Positions 23,080 to 33,662 of a stretch of DNA of 64,000 nt are shown here, piece after piece. Source of the stretch: Procambarus clarkii. Taxonomy: Eukaryota; Arthropoda; Malacostraca; Decapoda; Cambaridae. Each line of letters begins with the position of its first letter. Position 1 is the first letter of the stretch. The position numbers were made by a program, and so were the translations under genes. Where the stretch lies: assembly GCF_040958095.1 (NCBI RefSeq), contig NC_091237.1, positions 15,346,036 to 15,410,035 on the forward strand, given 5' to 3'. The notes below the pieces were generated by a model that was not told the DNA's origin, searched no databases, and saw only the letters and a program-made list of their open reading frames with translations.

Positions 23080-24592
23080 ATCAAACCATCAAATGTGTGG
23101 GATAATCATAGTGCGCTAAATATCACTAACGTCGCCAATACAAGAACAAAAACACATACGGCGAACAATATCAAAGGTATTGAATTTACCAAGAATTTTA
23201 TCGAGGGACAATTGACAGTGAGGGATGGTCGGGAAGCAAGACACGTAAGTCCTGGAAGTCAGGACATGTAGAGACAACGGTTTGGACAATAAGAAGCAGG
23301 GCAGCGCTCCATTAAGTGCCCGTGAGTTAAACGTGTATGACCAATATACAACCTCGCCAGAGCCGTTTCCCACCACCGGTTACGGTGGTAGGAGGAAGGC
23401 CACGGGAACACACTACTCTTAAGAGCACGCAATTTGTTACCAGTAACAGAAGACCAACAACCCTGACAACGGGCAAGAATGGGGAAATGAATAACTGGGT
23501 AAAAGTCATAATAAGGAATACCTTTACGGGAGATGGGACAGGTGCGAATAGCTTCCTTAGCGGCAGTGTCCGCACGCTCATTTAAGAACACACCAATATG
23601 GGTGGGAATCCAGCGAAATTCCACTGTCTTAAATCTACTGGAGATAAGAAACAGCCAATGTTGAATTTCAACTACCAAAGGATGGACTGGATTAAAGGAT
23701 TCTAGAGCCATGAGGGCACTGCAAGTGTCAACTACAAACACAGAGGAGGATTGACACCGAGAAAAAAGTTGATGAAGAGCATAGAGAATAGCATAAAGTT
23801 CTGCCATGAAGATGCTAGTCTTCGGAGGCAGGAGACACAAAGGTGCAGTCAGGAAAAACAACAGAGTAGCCTACACCGTCTGCAGACTTAAGACCCATTG
23901 GTGAAGACGGAAATAGAGTGAAAGTGTGAAGAAAAGTGTTCAAGGAAAAGGTGATTTAGAACTGTAGGAGGGGTAAAAGTTTTAGTCATGTGGGTCAAGG
24001 CTTACAGAATTTAGGAACGGGGACCCCTCCATAGGGGCAAAGACGAAATGACACGAGGGGAAATATTGGTAACACAAACTGAAAGAGCATTTTGTAAGAG
24101 AGACAACCGTACAGAAAGAGATAGGTGGTGAAGGGGAACAGGAACCACAGGATGGGTAAAGGTCAAGGCATGACATAAGCAAGAGTGAGGGTGCTGTAAG
24201 GACCGTGCAAGGTGGAGAAGACAGTAGCGATCATGGCAATCCTGTAGAAACAGGACGCCAGTTTCAACATACAGGCTTAGGGTAGGTGTCGAAGGAAAGG
24301 TACCAGAGCTGAGCCGTAACCCAGTATGATGCAGTGTGTCCAGATGGTGAAGGGTAGAAGGAGAAGCAGACGAGTAAACAGGGCCATAATCGAGTTTAGA
24401 CAGAACGAGAGAGGAATGTAAAGAGAGGAGCAGTGTCGATTAGCTCCCCAAGAAGTATGGGACATGACCTAAAGTTAGTTAAGGGCCTTAGAGCATTCAA
24501 CTCGGACGTAAAAAATATGGGGCGACAAAGACAAACGAGTGTTAAAGATTAGCCCTAAAAGCTTTAGCAGATTCTTTGTACAAAAGGGGATG
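23080..24592 (-). mobile_element. I-clade LINE, copy 4, 5'-truncated
   Basis: Minus-strand copy equivalent to about 4710-6290 of copy 1. It starts (minus strand) at GGTCATCCCC near 24592 and ends near 23080 after GATATTTAGCGCAC. It encodes RNase H (FMAELYAILYALHQL, FRWIPTHIGVFLNERAD) and part of the Cys-His module in separate frames, with several frameshifts. More diverged from copy 1 than copy 3 is. A SINE fragment abuts its 5' end. Confidence 0.9.
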
Positions 24593-24668
24593 ACCCCTGT
24601 TACCTAACAGTAAATAGGTATCTGGGAGTTAGCTGTTACAGGCTGCTTCCTAGGGGGGTGCGTGTGTG
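24593..24668 (-). mobile_element. SINE fragment
   Basis: The minus strand matches the repeat at 33528-33662: GAAGCAGCCTGTAACAGCTAACTCCC and ATACCTATTTACTGTTAGGTAAC. It sits directly against the truncated LINE copy. Confidence 0.7.
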
Positions 24669-25446
24669 GGAGAAAAAAAAATTTAGTAGTTAACCACTGA
24701 ACTGCTCTGTCTCCAAATAACACCCTGGTGCACAAGAAATAAATTCTTTCCAAAAATTTGTTTTCTCTTCTTATATTGTTAAAATGCAGAGTCTGATCAC
24801 GGGGAAACTAAACAAAAAATATTGTATGTGACTTACTTTAGCTGCGATGGAGCTGGGAAGTTGAGCAAATTATGGGCGCTGAGCGTTGGAGCGATGAGGG
24901 TCTGTCGGCCCCGCCACCCCGTGCGACGGCAGTTGCTGCGAATAAAATGTTGCGCAATTATTTTGAAGTTTCTCATTCATTTCTTCTTTTTTTTTTGCTG
25001 TAATATTATTTAAAAGTGTGTAATTTGTGGAATTTATATAATTCAAAGTATAGAACATCGCTATGCTCAAAATTATGGGCCTCATATATGCGACATATTC
25101 TACAATCAAACAGTGTTTTTGCTGTTATTACACTATATACACACATTGTATATACCCATCTACGTATGTATTCACCATAACGATCCACTATGTTGGTATG
25201 GTGAGCCCAAAAAACATGAGTGAGCTGCCACACCCTGCCAGTCCTCCCTCCCTCCAACACATTACTCGCCAACATTCCTCCTCCCAAAATACTGTTATTG
25301 TGTTTATTACACTATTTACACACGTTATGTATAAGTATGTACATGTTTTATTCATGTACATACGTACATACTTGCCATCTCCTCACCTCTCTCTCTTGCC
25401 TACTTAATGCTCTTGCTTCCCTCATCTCATCACAATCGACTTTATA
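24669..25446. other. Intergenic, AT-rich with degenerate duplications
   Basis: No gene. Two segments near 25110-25150 and 25290-25330 are similar (TGTTATT..TACACTAT.TACACAC), suggesting an old tandem duplication of about 180 bp. Confidence 0.45.
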
Positions 25447-26095
25447 ATGGTCCAGGACGGATCGAAATGTCGTCGTCTATTCAATTTCCAGTGTGTGGTT
25501 TGGTCAACAATGAAATCTTCATGCAAGATCTTATAAAGAAAACCCCTAGAACGAGATTTGCAGATACGAAAGAGTTTAAGGCGAGTAGGGGATGGTTTGA
25601 GAAATTTTGAAAAAAGACGTGGTATTCATAGTGTTGTGAGGCATGGTGAGGGTGCCAGCTCAGACAAAGTAGGGGCTGAAAGATTTGTTTGTGATTTTAA
25701 AGATTTTGTAGATACTGTATTGATGGATATATTCCACAACAAGTGTTTAATTGTGAGGAGACATGGCTATTCTGGAAAAAATTGCTGAAGAGGACATACA
25801 TTGCCCAAGAGGAGACGTCACTGCCCGGACACAAGCTAACTTGGGCTAACTTGTGTCAGGATAGGCTAACTCTTGTGCTGTGTGGCGATTTGAAAATTAA
25901 ACCCTTGCTCGTGTATCATTCCAAAAATCCAAGAGTTTTAAAAAATATATAACGTGCAGAAAAACTGTGATGTGGAGTGGTTTGCCCTGCCATCAAAAAA
26001 TATCTGCAAGAGAAAAGTTTGACACTCAAGGTCCTGCTTCTCGACAATGCTCCTGCTCATCCTCCAGACTTGGAGGATGCATTGTTGGGGCCACT
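25447..26095 (+). mobile_element. Tigger/pogo DNA transposon fragment (transposase middle and DDE part), broken
   Basis: Starts with Penelope-like terminal sequence (25447-25509), then from about 25510 encodes a Tigger transposase: CENP-B-type helix-turn-helix (LIKKTPRTRFADTKEFKAS, GWFEKF), KRTYIAQEE, LTLVLCGDLKIKPLLVYHS, and (in another frame) LLLDNAPAHPPDLED with the second catalytic Asp region. The expected first catalytic motif N-C-D-E-T reads N-C-E-E-T, so a key Asp is changed to Glu. There are frameshifts. It lacks the N-terminus and terminal repeats. Confidence 0.85.
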
Positions 26096-26639
26096 TTTTT
26101 TTTTTTTAGGGATATTCCTACATGAGCCCTGAGTGTAATGTACCAATGACATGAAGGAGGAGTTTTCAACCTACCTTGTGTTAGGTGTGCAGAGGTCAAT
26201 GGTTGAACATAATGTCAGGAGCAAAGGGGGGCGTTTGCCTCTTCGAACACAATTGCGACCATCTTCATCTCTTCGAACTATCCTAAATGCTCTCTTCACC
26301 TGTCTGACCAAATTGGGTGTCCAGACCCCCTTTGAATCTGAAATTGTAAAATTAATAACAATTTCAGAATATTCAGTCCATTTATACTAACAAAATTATA
26401 CATACAGTACTGTAATTGAAATTTTACAGAATGATAAAGGCAATTTAGCAACTTTGTTAAAATGCACATGGGGAAAATACATGAAAATAGGTTAATATTG
26501 TTTGTAAGGTTGATGGGAAATGTTTATTACTTTTATGATTTAAAAGATGTATAGCCCTAATACTCCATCCTGGGTGCATTCCACCAGGTAATGACCACAG
26601 CAAAAGTTTTCCACGAGGCTCTATTGTCACACAAACTTT
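26096..26639. other. Unassigned sequence between two Tigger pieces
   Basis: T-run at about 26096-26106, then AT-rich sequence. No domain recognised; it may include deleted or diverged transposon non-coding sequence. Confidence 0.35.
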
Positions 26640-27330
26640 TCACATTTTCAAACTTGATTCATCTTTTTCCCCCTCGTTCCAGGGGTTTTCTTTAAAAGGT
26701 CTTCATGCAAATGCCTTGGTTTCTCACAAATGATGGCCTCTGAAATGCTATCACCTGCTAACTCCTTGTTGTGTATCCAAATTAATAAAAACTTTTTAAC
26801 ATCCTCAAGTGTTTGTGTTCTTTGTTTCGGGATTGTTGATATGCCTTTTGCCACTTTAATGCTCATAATGTCCTTTTTCTTAGCAAGTACAGTGCATATT
26901 GTTGACATAAATTTGTTGTACTGCCTAGCTAGTTCAACAACCTGTGCACCATTTTGATGTTTATGAATGCTCTCTTGTTTTTCCTCTATGGTCATTCTCA
27001 CATGTGTTTTCTTGGCTTGAACCTTACCACTGGCTTTCTTGGGACTCATGGCAAGATATATCATAACAAATTTTATGTTCAAATAGCCAAAAATCCCAAA
27101 ACAAATGTAATGCTTTACAAAGAATTCAGGCGCGATACTTACTAGGCAGGAGACACTGGTAAACTGAGGCGCGATCACCATGCCACCACGCGCTAGGTCA
27201 GCCCATACGTATATCAACAAACTCCTTTCCCGAGGCAAAGTTTGTAACCCGATTCAAATTTTTCGAAGAAATTAGGCTCGTAACCCGAAAATTTCATAAA
27301 TATTCATTCGTAAGCCGAGGTGTCACTATA
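26640..27330 (-). mobile_element. Tigger/pogo DNA transposon 5' half, broken
   Basis: On the minus strand the end near 27330 reads AGTGACACCTCGGCTTACGA, the typical Tigger terminal inverted repeat next to a TA target. After a 5' leader the frame encodes MSPKKASGKVQAKKTHVRMT, EEKQESIHKHQNGAQVVELA and further CENP-B-like DNA-binding sequence to LHEDLLKKTPGT (about 27050-26650). Both this piece and the plus-strand piece contain the LIKKTP/LLKKTP region, so they come from two different copies lying head to head, not from one copy cut in two. Confidence 0.85.
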
Positions 27331-27339
27331 TATAACTAA

Positions 27340-28379
27340 AAAATTAAACTCAGGATTACTTTCAACCCCCACCCCTTTTGCTCTACTCCATTGCCACCTA
27401 CCTTCACCCCCCTCTATGATGTACTCTTCCATAGACACCTACCTTTGCCCCCCTCCTCCCCTCTACTCCTCCATCATCACCTACCTTCACACCCCCTCCC
27501 TTCTCCTCCTCTATCGTCACCTTTATTTCACCCTCCTCTATGATGTACTCTTCCATAGACACCTACGTTCACTGCATATAATGCTCCCCACTACTCCTCC
27601 ATCGTCACCTACTTTCACCCCCCCCCCTCTGCTCTACTCCTCCAGGGTCGCAGACAATTTCACGAGCGTGAGAACTACGAGTTCTCTAACCACTCTCACA
27701 CTCCTACTCTCTCACCAGTGAGGGGGAGGGAAGGAGGGAGGAAATGAAGGAAGAAAGGTGGGGGAGAGAAAATAGGCAGGGGGGAGGAGGGCCTAGATAC
27801 ATTTCTTCCATATAGATAGGTAGACTGAGGGAGAGCTGCTTGCCAAGAGCCCTATCAGACAGGCTTCCTATTCCTCAACCCTCCCTAATATGCCACATCC
27901 TGGTCAGGACAACTTGCTCGATTGTTATTCTTGGTGTGACTCGAGAACTGACCTCGAGGCGGGGCATGGGCATGGATTATCTCCCTGGGCTGGGCTGGTT
28001 TGGGCTGTCACGTGTGGTGATTAGTGTTGGGTAAGGCTAGGCCAGGTCAGGTCAGACTAGGCCAGGTCAGACTAGGCTAGGTAAGGCTAGGCCAGGTCAG
28101 GTCAGGCTAGGCCAGGCTAGGCAGGGTGAGAGAAGTAAAGCGGCAGGTACTTACGTTTCCGAGAAAGTAGCGGCGGTAGTATATTGTTGATTTTGATTCG
28201 ACGACATCCTGAAGCTAGTAGGTGGCGTCCTCATCGCTCTCGAACTTCTTGTTGTTGTAGGGGATACGAGGCACACCCAATATCCCCCTTACATTGATCA
28301 CATTGCACACTAATATTTTTACTATTTCGGACACCAGATTTGTCTGTTTCGTATATGTATAATTGTTCAATATTAAAAC
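27340..28379. other. Low-complexity intergenic sequence
   Basis: 27360-27650 is a C/T-rich imperfect repeat (CACCTACCTTCACC and CTACTCCTCCAT units). 27720-27790 is G/A-rich. 28030-28130 is a degenerate array of AGGCTAGGCCAGGTCAGG units. No gene recognised. Confidence 0.6.
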
Positions 28380-28480
28380 CACAATAGAATGCTCTAAGTA
28401 CTTTCCTATATTAATACATCTTCAGAAGGAATGGTTCGCTCTGAAGATGTATTAATATAAGAAAGTACTAAAGGAAATTC
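28380..28480. repeat. Inverted repeat with hammerhead-like strand
   Basis: AGTACTTTCCTATATTAATAC ATCTTCAG (28398-28426 region) and its reverse complement CTCTGAAGATGTATTAATAT AAGAAAGTACT (28438-28470) form a palindrome around GAAGGAATGGTTCG. Each arm contains CTGAAGA (fits CUGANGA), a short self-pairing TGTATTAATATA and a GAAAG-like strand. This is reminiscent of Penelope-element hammerheads, although both arms have a change next to the GAAA core. Confidence 0.5.
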
Positions 28481-28924
28481 CTGTTTCAATTCTTCCTCCG
28501 TGGTCTGACACTCTTATTATATATTGTATATACTGAATTATATATACTATGCTTATATAATATATACTGAAATATTGTTACATTTAACGTATGAAACAAA
28601 GTATATATCAGTTTTTTTTAATAAAATATAAAACATTAATATTTATCAACGTATCTCTGTGAATTACATAATTTATCAGTATTGTACAGCCTGTGATCTC
28701 CACCTGCCTGGCCACTGATACCTAAGTAGCTTTCATGTGTCCTGACACCGGCGATAGGATTGTATTATTTAACTTTAAAGAGAGATATTTCTTGAAATGT
28801 TATCACATTAACGTCTACATCTTCCTTCCTTCTGACATATAGATTTTAAGGTTAATTAGCATATATGGAAATAAATTACACAATTTATAGGCTGGTGTGA
28901 AGGGCTTCACACTCTTAAAGCAAG

Positions 28925-29050
28925 CCATCAAGAAACTGTACAGTATCAAATGCATATATCTTCGCTTTCACTTCAGTTATATTTATGACAAGTATTTAAA
29001 GTGTAGCTTATATTTCTGCCTTTCTGTTGACATAGAAAACTTTCGTTTAT
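28925..29050 (-). repeat. Dispersed repeat of unknown class, inverted copy
   Basis: Reverse-complement relative of 13555-13660 (TATATTTATGACAAG, ATTTCTGCCTTTCTG, AACTTTCGTTTATTACA). It runs directly into the LINE fragment that follows. Confidence 0.6.
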
Positions 29051-29089
29051 TACATTATCTAGATAAAATTAGCATTGATCTTCAAAAGG

Positions 29090-29735
29090 TTGTAGTTGTA
29101 ACATCTATTATAAACAACATTATTATTGCAAACAGTAGGAGTTTCAAAGTCTCATTTGTATGGATACCTTCTCATATAGGTGTTGTCCAGCATGATGACA
29201 CAAACAAGGCAGCTAAAACTGAATGTGATAAGCCTGAAGTTGAGTGGGATATGGGCATTCCAATCTCTTCTGTCAAAGCCGCAATATTTTAGGAAATTAG
29301 GGAAGACAGAAGAGCAGTCACTGACACACAAAAGCCAGAAAGCAAGAGTATAAAGAGCTATGACATGTTTATGTGCCTCTGTAACCTTTTCCACTACCGC
29401 CCACAAGATGATATATGGGGTGCATAATTAATGAACTAAACTAAGTAAACATGTTTAGAATCGAGAATTATATGAACGGACAGCATAAAACTTCCACTAG
29501 TGTCACAATGACAGTGTGACTTGTAATTGCCAGAATTAGGCTAGGATATCGATATGTATCGCAGGTGGCTGCAGGTAATGAATAGCCCCCAATGGTGAAT
29601 ATTCCAATTGTAAACTATGTGAACAAGAGCTGGGACATACTCACCAACACTATATCTGTGATTGCCCTGTTATAAGTGACTTCAGACCAAATGGTATAAG
29701 GTACTTTGAACTCTGTAATTACTTCATACACTTAG
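29090..29735 (+). mobile_element. RNase H-bearing LINE 3' fragment (different family)
   Basis: Encodes the end of an RNase H domain (KVSFVWIPSHIGVVQHDDTN, KAAKTECDKPEVEW) up to a TAG at 29290, then more of the same frame (SYDMFMCLCNLFHYRPQDD). After a gap comes a C-terminal Cys-His module (CKLCEQELGHTHQHYICDCP). The sequence is distinct from the Nimb-like LINE. It is a broken 5'-truncated remnant. Confidence 0.8.
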
Positions 29736-30705
29736 GAATGTGTATGAAGTGGAAGTGGACGCCATACACATCCAGTGGATGGTATTGGACCCCATACCCT
29801 TCCTGTGGGTGGAAGTGATCCCCAAGTTTGCAGTAGTTTACCCCATAAACATTCCAACAACATCGTTTTCTGTTAGCATTCCTACAAAACATTCTTTAAA
29901 GATTTTTAAAGCGCAAACTATGGTATATAATATTGATTGGTGAAGCACTATTATTCTATGTAATAATTTATAGTGCTTATTATAATTTACTAAGAACAAC
30001 TAATATTTCTCAAAACAAAACTACGAACCTTCAATAGGATGTAGCTGATCTGTAATATTATAAGAGCATGGACAATAGTAGTGTAGCGAGTAGATTATCC
30101 CAATAATATACTCGCTCCAAATGCATTGTTAATATTCCTGTCAACCTTTGGAGATGAATGAGGTGAGGCGTTGCCCAGGCAACACGGTGAGGTGTTGCCC
30201 GAGCATATAAGCAGCAGAATAGCAAACATTAACCAGAGTCTACTTTCAAGTGTGGTCTAGAGCAGACACTTGCGAGATACTGTACCGACGCTCAGTGCGC
30301 TCAACTCACACCAAAGTATCACCTGTGTACTTCTGTATATTCGACCAAATATATATATAGTATCTTAGTGTCTGTGTTTATTTGTCACCATACTTTACGT
30401 AACAATAGAACCGTTACATTGGTGACCCCAGAGAGTTTCGACGATACCCAGCCACGATGGACTCTCACTGGACCTCCACTGCTGCTGCTTGCTGTGGACC
30501 GCAGCCACCTGTCATGGAACGTTGCCAACACCCTTGCCACAGCTATGATTTTCATCGCGATCATCTCTGCATTTTCATCTACTACGGTTTGCTGCTCCAC
30601 GATCACTACTCACTCCTGGAAGATGCTACACCTGGAAGATACTGGAGGGCCAAGTACCAAATCTACACAGTAAAATAACAACGTACTGGAGTGAACGACA
30701 TGGAA

Positions 30706-30996
30706 GAAAATGTAGAATAAAACCAGTGAAGAGCAGAGGTGCCATAGGCACAATCAGAGAACACTGTATAAACATCAGAGGTCCGCGGTTGTTCAACGTC
30801 CTCCCAGCAAGCATAAGAAATATTGCCGGAACAACCGTGGACATTTTCAAGAGGAAACTAGATTTATTCCTCCAAGGAGTGCCGGACCAACCGGGCTGTG
30901 GGCCTGCGGGCCGCTCCAAGCAACAGCCTGGTGGACCAAACTCTCGGGCCGGGCTTGGGGAGTAGAAGAACTCCCAGAACCCCATCAACCAGGTAC
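30706..30996 (+). mobile_element. LINE 3' fragment nested in the LTR element
   Basis: Encodes GPRLFNVLPASIRNIAG, then FKRKLDLFLQGVPDQPGCGP, the C-terminal end of a non-LTR reverse transcriptase followed by its Gly/Pro-rich tail. It lies inside the interior of the LTR element, so it either inserted there or was carried in. Confidence 0.8.
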
Positions 30997-31354
30997 TCAT
31001 CTGGCAGCTTCATCAGTAACTACATAATGTGGGATCTACAGCCTGTCCTGCCGACTCTCCGTAGCTGCCAGGGCACTGCTTGTTCTACAGGGGCGCCCAC
31101 GAAAGCTGCTCTTTCGTCAGATTCATCTACACGTTCACTGCATTCTGATACTCTGCCGACTCAAGCACTTTGCGCAGTACAGGACTTACAGCTTGCGTTT
31201 CCGACTCTTCGTCGCCTCCAGGACAATTCAGCTCTAGCAGTGATTCCCTCGTTGTCCTAACTACGTGCCTACATTACCTCCTGGTGCCCGAGCCCATCCG
31301 CCCCGGATCTAAATGCTCCACCAATAACCCAAGACGCTACTGCTTCGACAATAC

Positions 31355-31505
31355 AACAATACAATACAATACAATTTTATTTAGGTAAGGTACATACATA
31401 CAATAAATATTTACAAGGATTGTTTAACTTATAGGTATAGCTAGTACATACAATGCCTAAAGCCACTATTACGCAAAGCGTTTCGGGCATGATAAACTTA
31501 AATGA
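31355..31505 (-). mobile_element. CR1-like LINE 3' tail nested in the LTR element
   Basis: Starts with ACAATACAATTTTATTTAGG (reverse of an A-rich end) and continues AGCTAGTACATACAATGCC and GCAAAGCGTTTCGGGCAT, matching the tail at 13310-13440 and 52890-52920. It is inserted in the LTR-element interior. Confidence 0.75.
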
Positions 31506-32428
31506 CAAGCTTAATACTAATTGAGCATAATGAGTAGAATGAAAACATAGATGAAAAAGCAGCACAAATACAATTATGTCGACACAGAGCAGACAGCTGA
31601 CTACGACCGCATCGAGCCGCCACGCTCTCGCTCCCTGAGTTCAGACACTCACAATTCTCAATCGAGCCGCCACGCTCTCCCACATAGAGCTCCACGACTC
31701 CGGCCTCACTCAGCTCTCTGCTCTGCTCCAGGCTTCGTCTCAACGTCTGCGACACTGCTAAATCCAGAGACACATCCGCCGACTACGCAGTTCACTTTTC
31801 GACCACAGTTACCAGCAGCACCGCCACCTACGACAACGGACGATCCTGTACGACCTCCCACTCTACAACCCCAGTTACCAGCCGCACCACAACCTGATCC
31901 TACGACGACGGACGATCCTGTGCGACCTCCCACCCTACGACCCCAGTTTGATGACATCAGCGAAGAGGAGGAAGTTAACTTTGATAACGTTACTTATGTA
32001 ACGCGAGCAGGGCGTACAATTCACCGACCAGCTAAGTTCCTTGATCAAGTATTTTTCCTTTCATCCCCTGGGAGGGGGAGTTCTGTAGCGAGTAGATTAT
32101 CCCAATAATATACTCGCTCCAAATGCATTGTTAATATTCCTGTCAACCTTTGGAGATGAATGAGGTGAGGCGTTGCCCGGGCAACACGGTGAGGTGTTGC
32201 CCGAGCATATAAGCAGCAGAATAGCAAACATTAACCAGTCTACTTTCAAGTGAGCAGACACTCTCTCTAGAGCAGACACTTGCGAGATACTGTACCGACG
32301 CTCAGTGCGCTCAACTCACACCAAAGTATCACCTGTGTACTTCTGTATATTCGACCAAATATATATATAGTATCTTAGTGTCTGTGTTTATTTGTCACCA
32401 TACTTTACGTAACAATAGAACCGTTACA

Positions 32429-32985
32429 GTAGGTAAATTTCACAACCCATGTGGGACCTGAAAACTACAATTTTCATTATAATTGAACCAATCACGACTA
32501 TTCTGCTATCTACGTTGATGGACGGGTACTGTGAGACGTAAATTGGTACGTGAGGAAGAGTTTGGGCCTTGGTAAAAAAGGTAACTGGTAATATATCACA
32601 TATGTACTAAATCACATTCAACATATTGACTTTAAGCATTAAGTCATATATGTGCTGTCTTGTGTGAGAACGGGTTGCTAAATATACAACAAAATTTATT
32701 AATAATTAACATTTGAAAATATTAGTTTACAATAATCAATTTTAAAATTGGTGAATGCGTCTTTGGGTTCGGCCAGTGGATGGCAACCCGTCCTCACACT
32801 AGGCTGTTTAAAGCAACGGACGGGACACATTCATCAATATTAACATACTGTGTATTAAAAATGTGTGTTATATATAAATTAATATTTTTATACATAAAAA
32901 TTATATGTAGAGTTAGGCGTAGGTTAGTAGGTGTTTAGGTTCTGTTGGCGATTATTTGTATTTGTAGAACGTGGGTGAGAGGTTT
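32429..32985. other. AT-rich intergenic sequence
   Basis: No gene or recognised repeat between the LTR element and the minisatellite. Confidence 0.4.
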
Positions 32986-32989
32986 GTCA

Positions 32990-33470
32990 ACCCTCCCCCC
33001 ATACCCTCTGGAGGGTTGTCAAGGCCCCCCCATACCCTCTGGAGGGTTGTCAAGGCCCCCCATACCCTCTGGAGGGTTGTCAAGGCCCCCCATACCCTCT
33101 GGAGGGTTGTCAAGGCCCCCCATACCCTCTGGAGGGTTGTCAAGGCCCCCCATACCCTCTGGAGGGTTGTCAAGGCCCCCCATACCCTCTGGAGGGTTGT
33201 CAAGGCCCCCCCATACCCTCTGGAGGGTTGTCAAGGCTCCCCATACCCTCTGGAGGGTTGTCAAGGCCCCCCATACCCTCTGGAGGGTTGTCAAGCCCCT
33301 CACCCCATATCAACCTCTGGGGGTTGTCAAGGCCCCCCATACCCTCTGGAGGGTTGTCAAGGCCCCCCATACCCTCTGGAGGGTTGTCAAGGCCCCCCCA
33401 TACCCTCTGGAGGGTTGTCAAGCCCCTCACCCCATATCAACCTCTGGGGGTTGTCAAGCAACCTGCCCTC
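32990..33470. repeat. 30-bp minisatellite, about 15 units
   Basis: Unit CCATACCCTCTGGAGGGTTGTCAAGGCCCC (30 bp, read from successive CCATACC starts). Two units of a variant (TCAAGCCCCTCACCCCATAT, AACCTCTGGGGGTTG) at about 33290-33325 and 33418-33460 show a higher-order organisation: a block of standard units followed by one variant, repeated. Each unit holds the short hairpin CCCTCTGGAGGG. Since 30 is a multiple of 3, long spurious frames appear in several registers. Confidence 0.95.
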
Positions 33471-33527
33471 AGGATACCATGGTACTTGTGTCATATAATG
33501 CTCATAGTTCCTATGCTGCAACCTATC

Positions 33528-33662
33528 TTGAGGTTATCTTGAGGTGATTTCGGGGCTTTAGTGTCCCCGCGGCCCAGTCCTCGACCAGGCCTCCACCCCC
33601 AGGAAGCAGCCCGTGACAGCTGACTAACACCCAGGTACCTATTTTACTGCTAGGTAACACCT
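33528..33662 (+). mobile_element. SINE-like element
   Basis: GAGGTTATCTTGAGGTGATT to CAGGTACCTATTTTACTGC TAGGTAACAC. I recognise the block (GGGGCTTTAGTGTCCCCGCG, GACCAGGCCTCCACCCCCAG) as a high-copy interspersed repeat in decapod genomes. A minus-strand fragment is at 24593-24668. It follows the minisatellite directly. Confidence 0.75.

Larger units (their letters stand above)
30082..32428 (+). mobile_element. Small non-autonomous LTR retrotransposon, Ty3/gypsy-like, broken
   Basis: A fossil LTR element. The two LTRs (30082-30418 and 32084-32428) both begin TGTAGCGAG and end CCGTTACA, and are flanked by the same 4-bp target duplication, GTAG. The 5' LTR is followed by TTGGTGACCCCAGAG (primer-site-like), and a purine run (GGGAGGGGGAG) precedes the 3' LTR. 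A TATA motif (CATATAAGC) lies in each LTR. The LTRs are nearly identical, so the insertion is probably young. The interior is only about 1.7 kb and holds no recognisable polymerase core, only a Pro-rich stretch ending in RAGRTIHRPAKF, like the C-terminus of gypsy-type Pol. It is broken and non-autonomous. Two other elements are nested in it. The family call rests on the 4-bp duplication and that C-terminal motif. Confidence 0.85.

Noticed and set aside
32990-33470. Regular repeats considered as a CRISPR array
   Set aside because: Units are head-to-tail without unique spacers, and the DNA is eukaryotic.
32945-33547. 200-codon Pro/Gly/Leu repeat frame resembling a structural protein
   Set aside because: The 30-bp array reads open in several frames on both strands; no signal peptide, splice context or non-repetitive flank.
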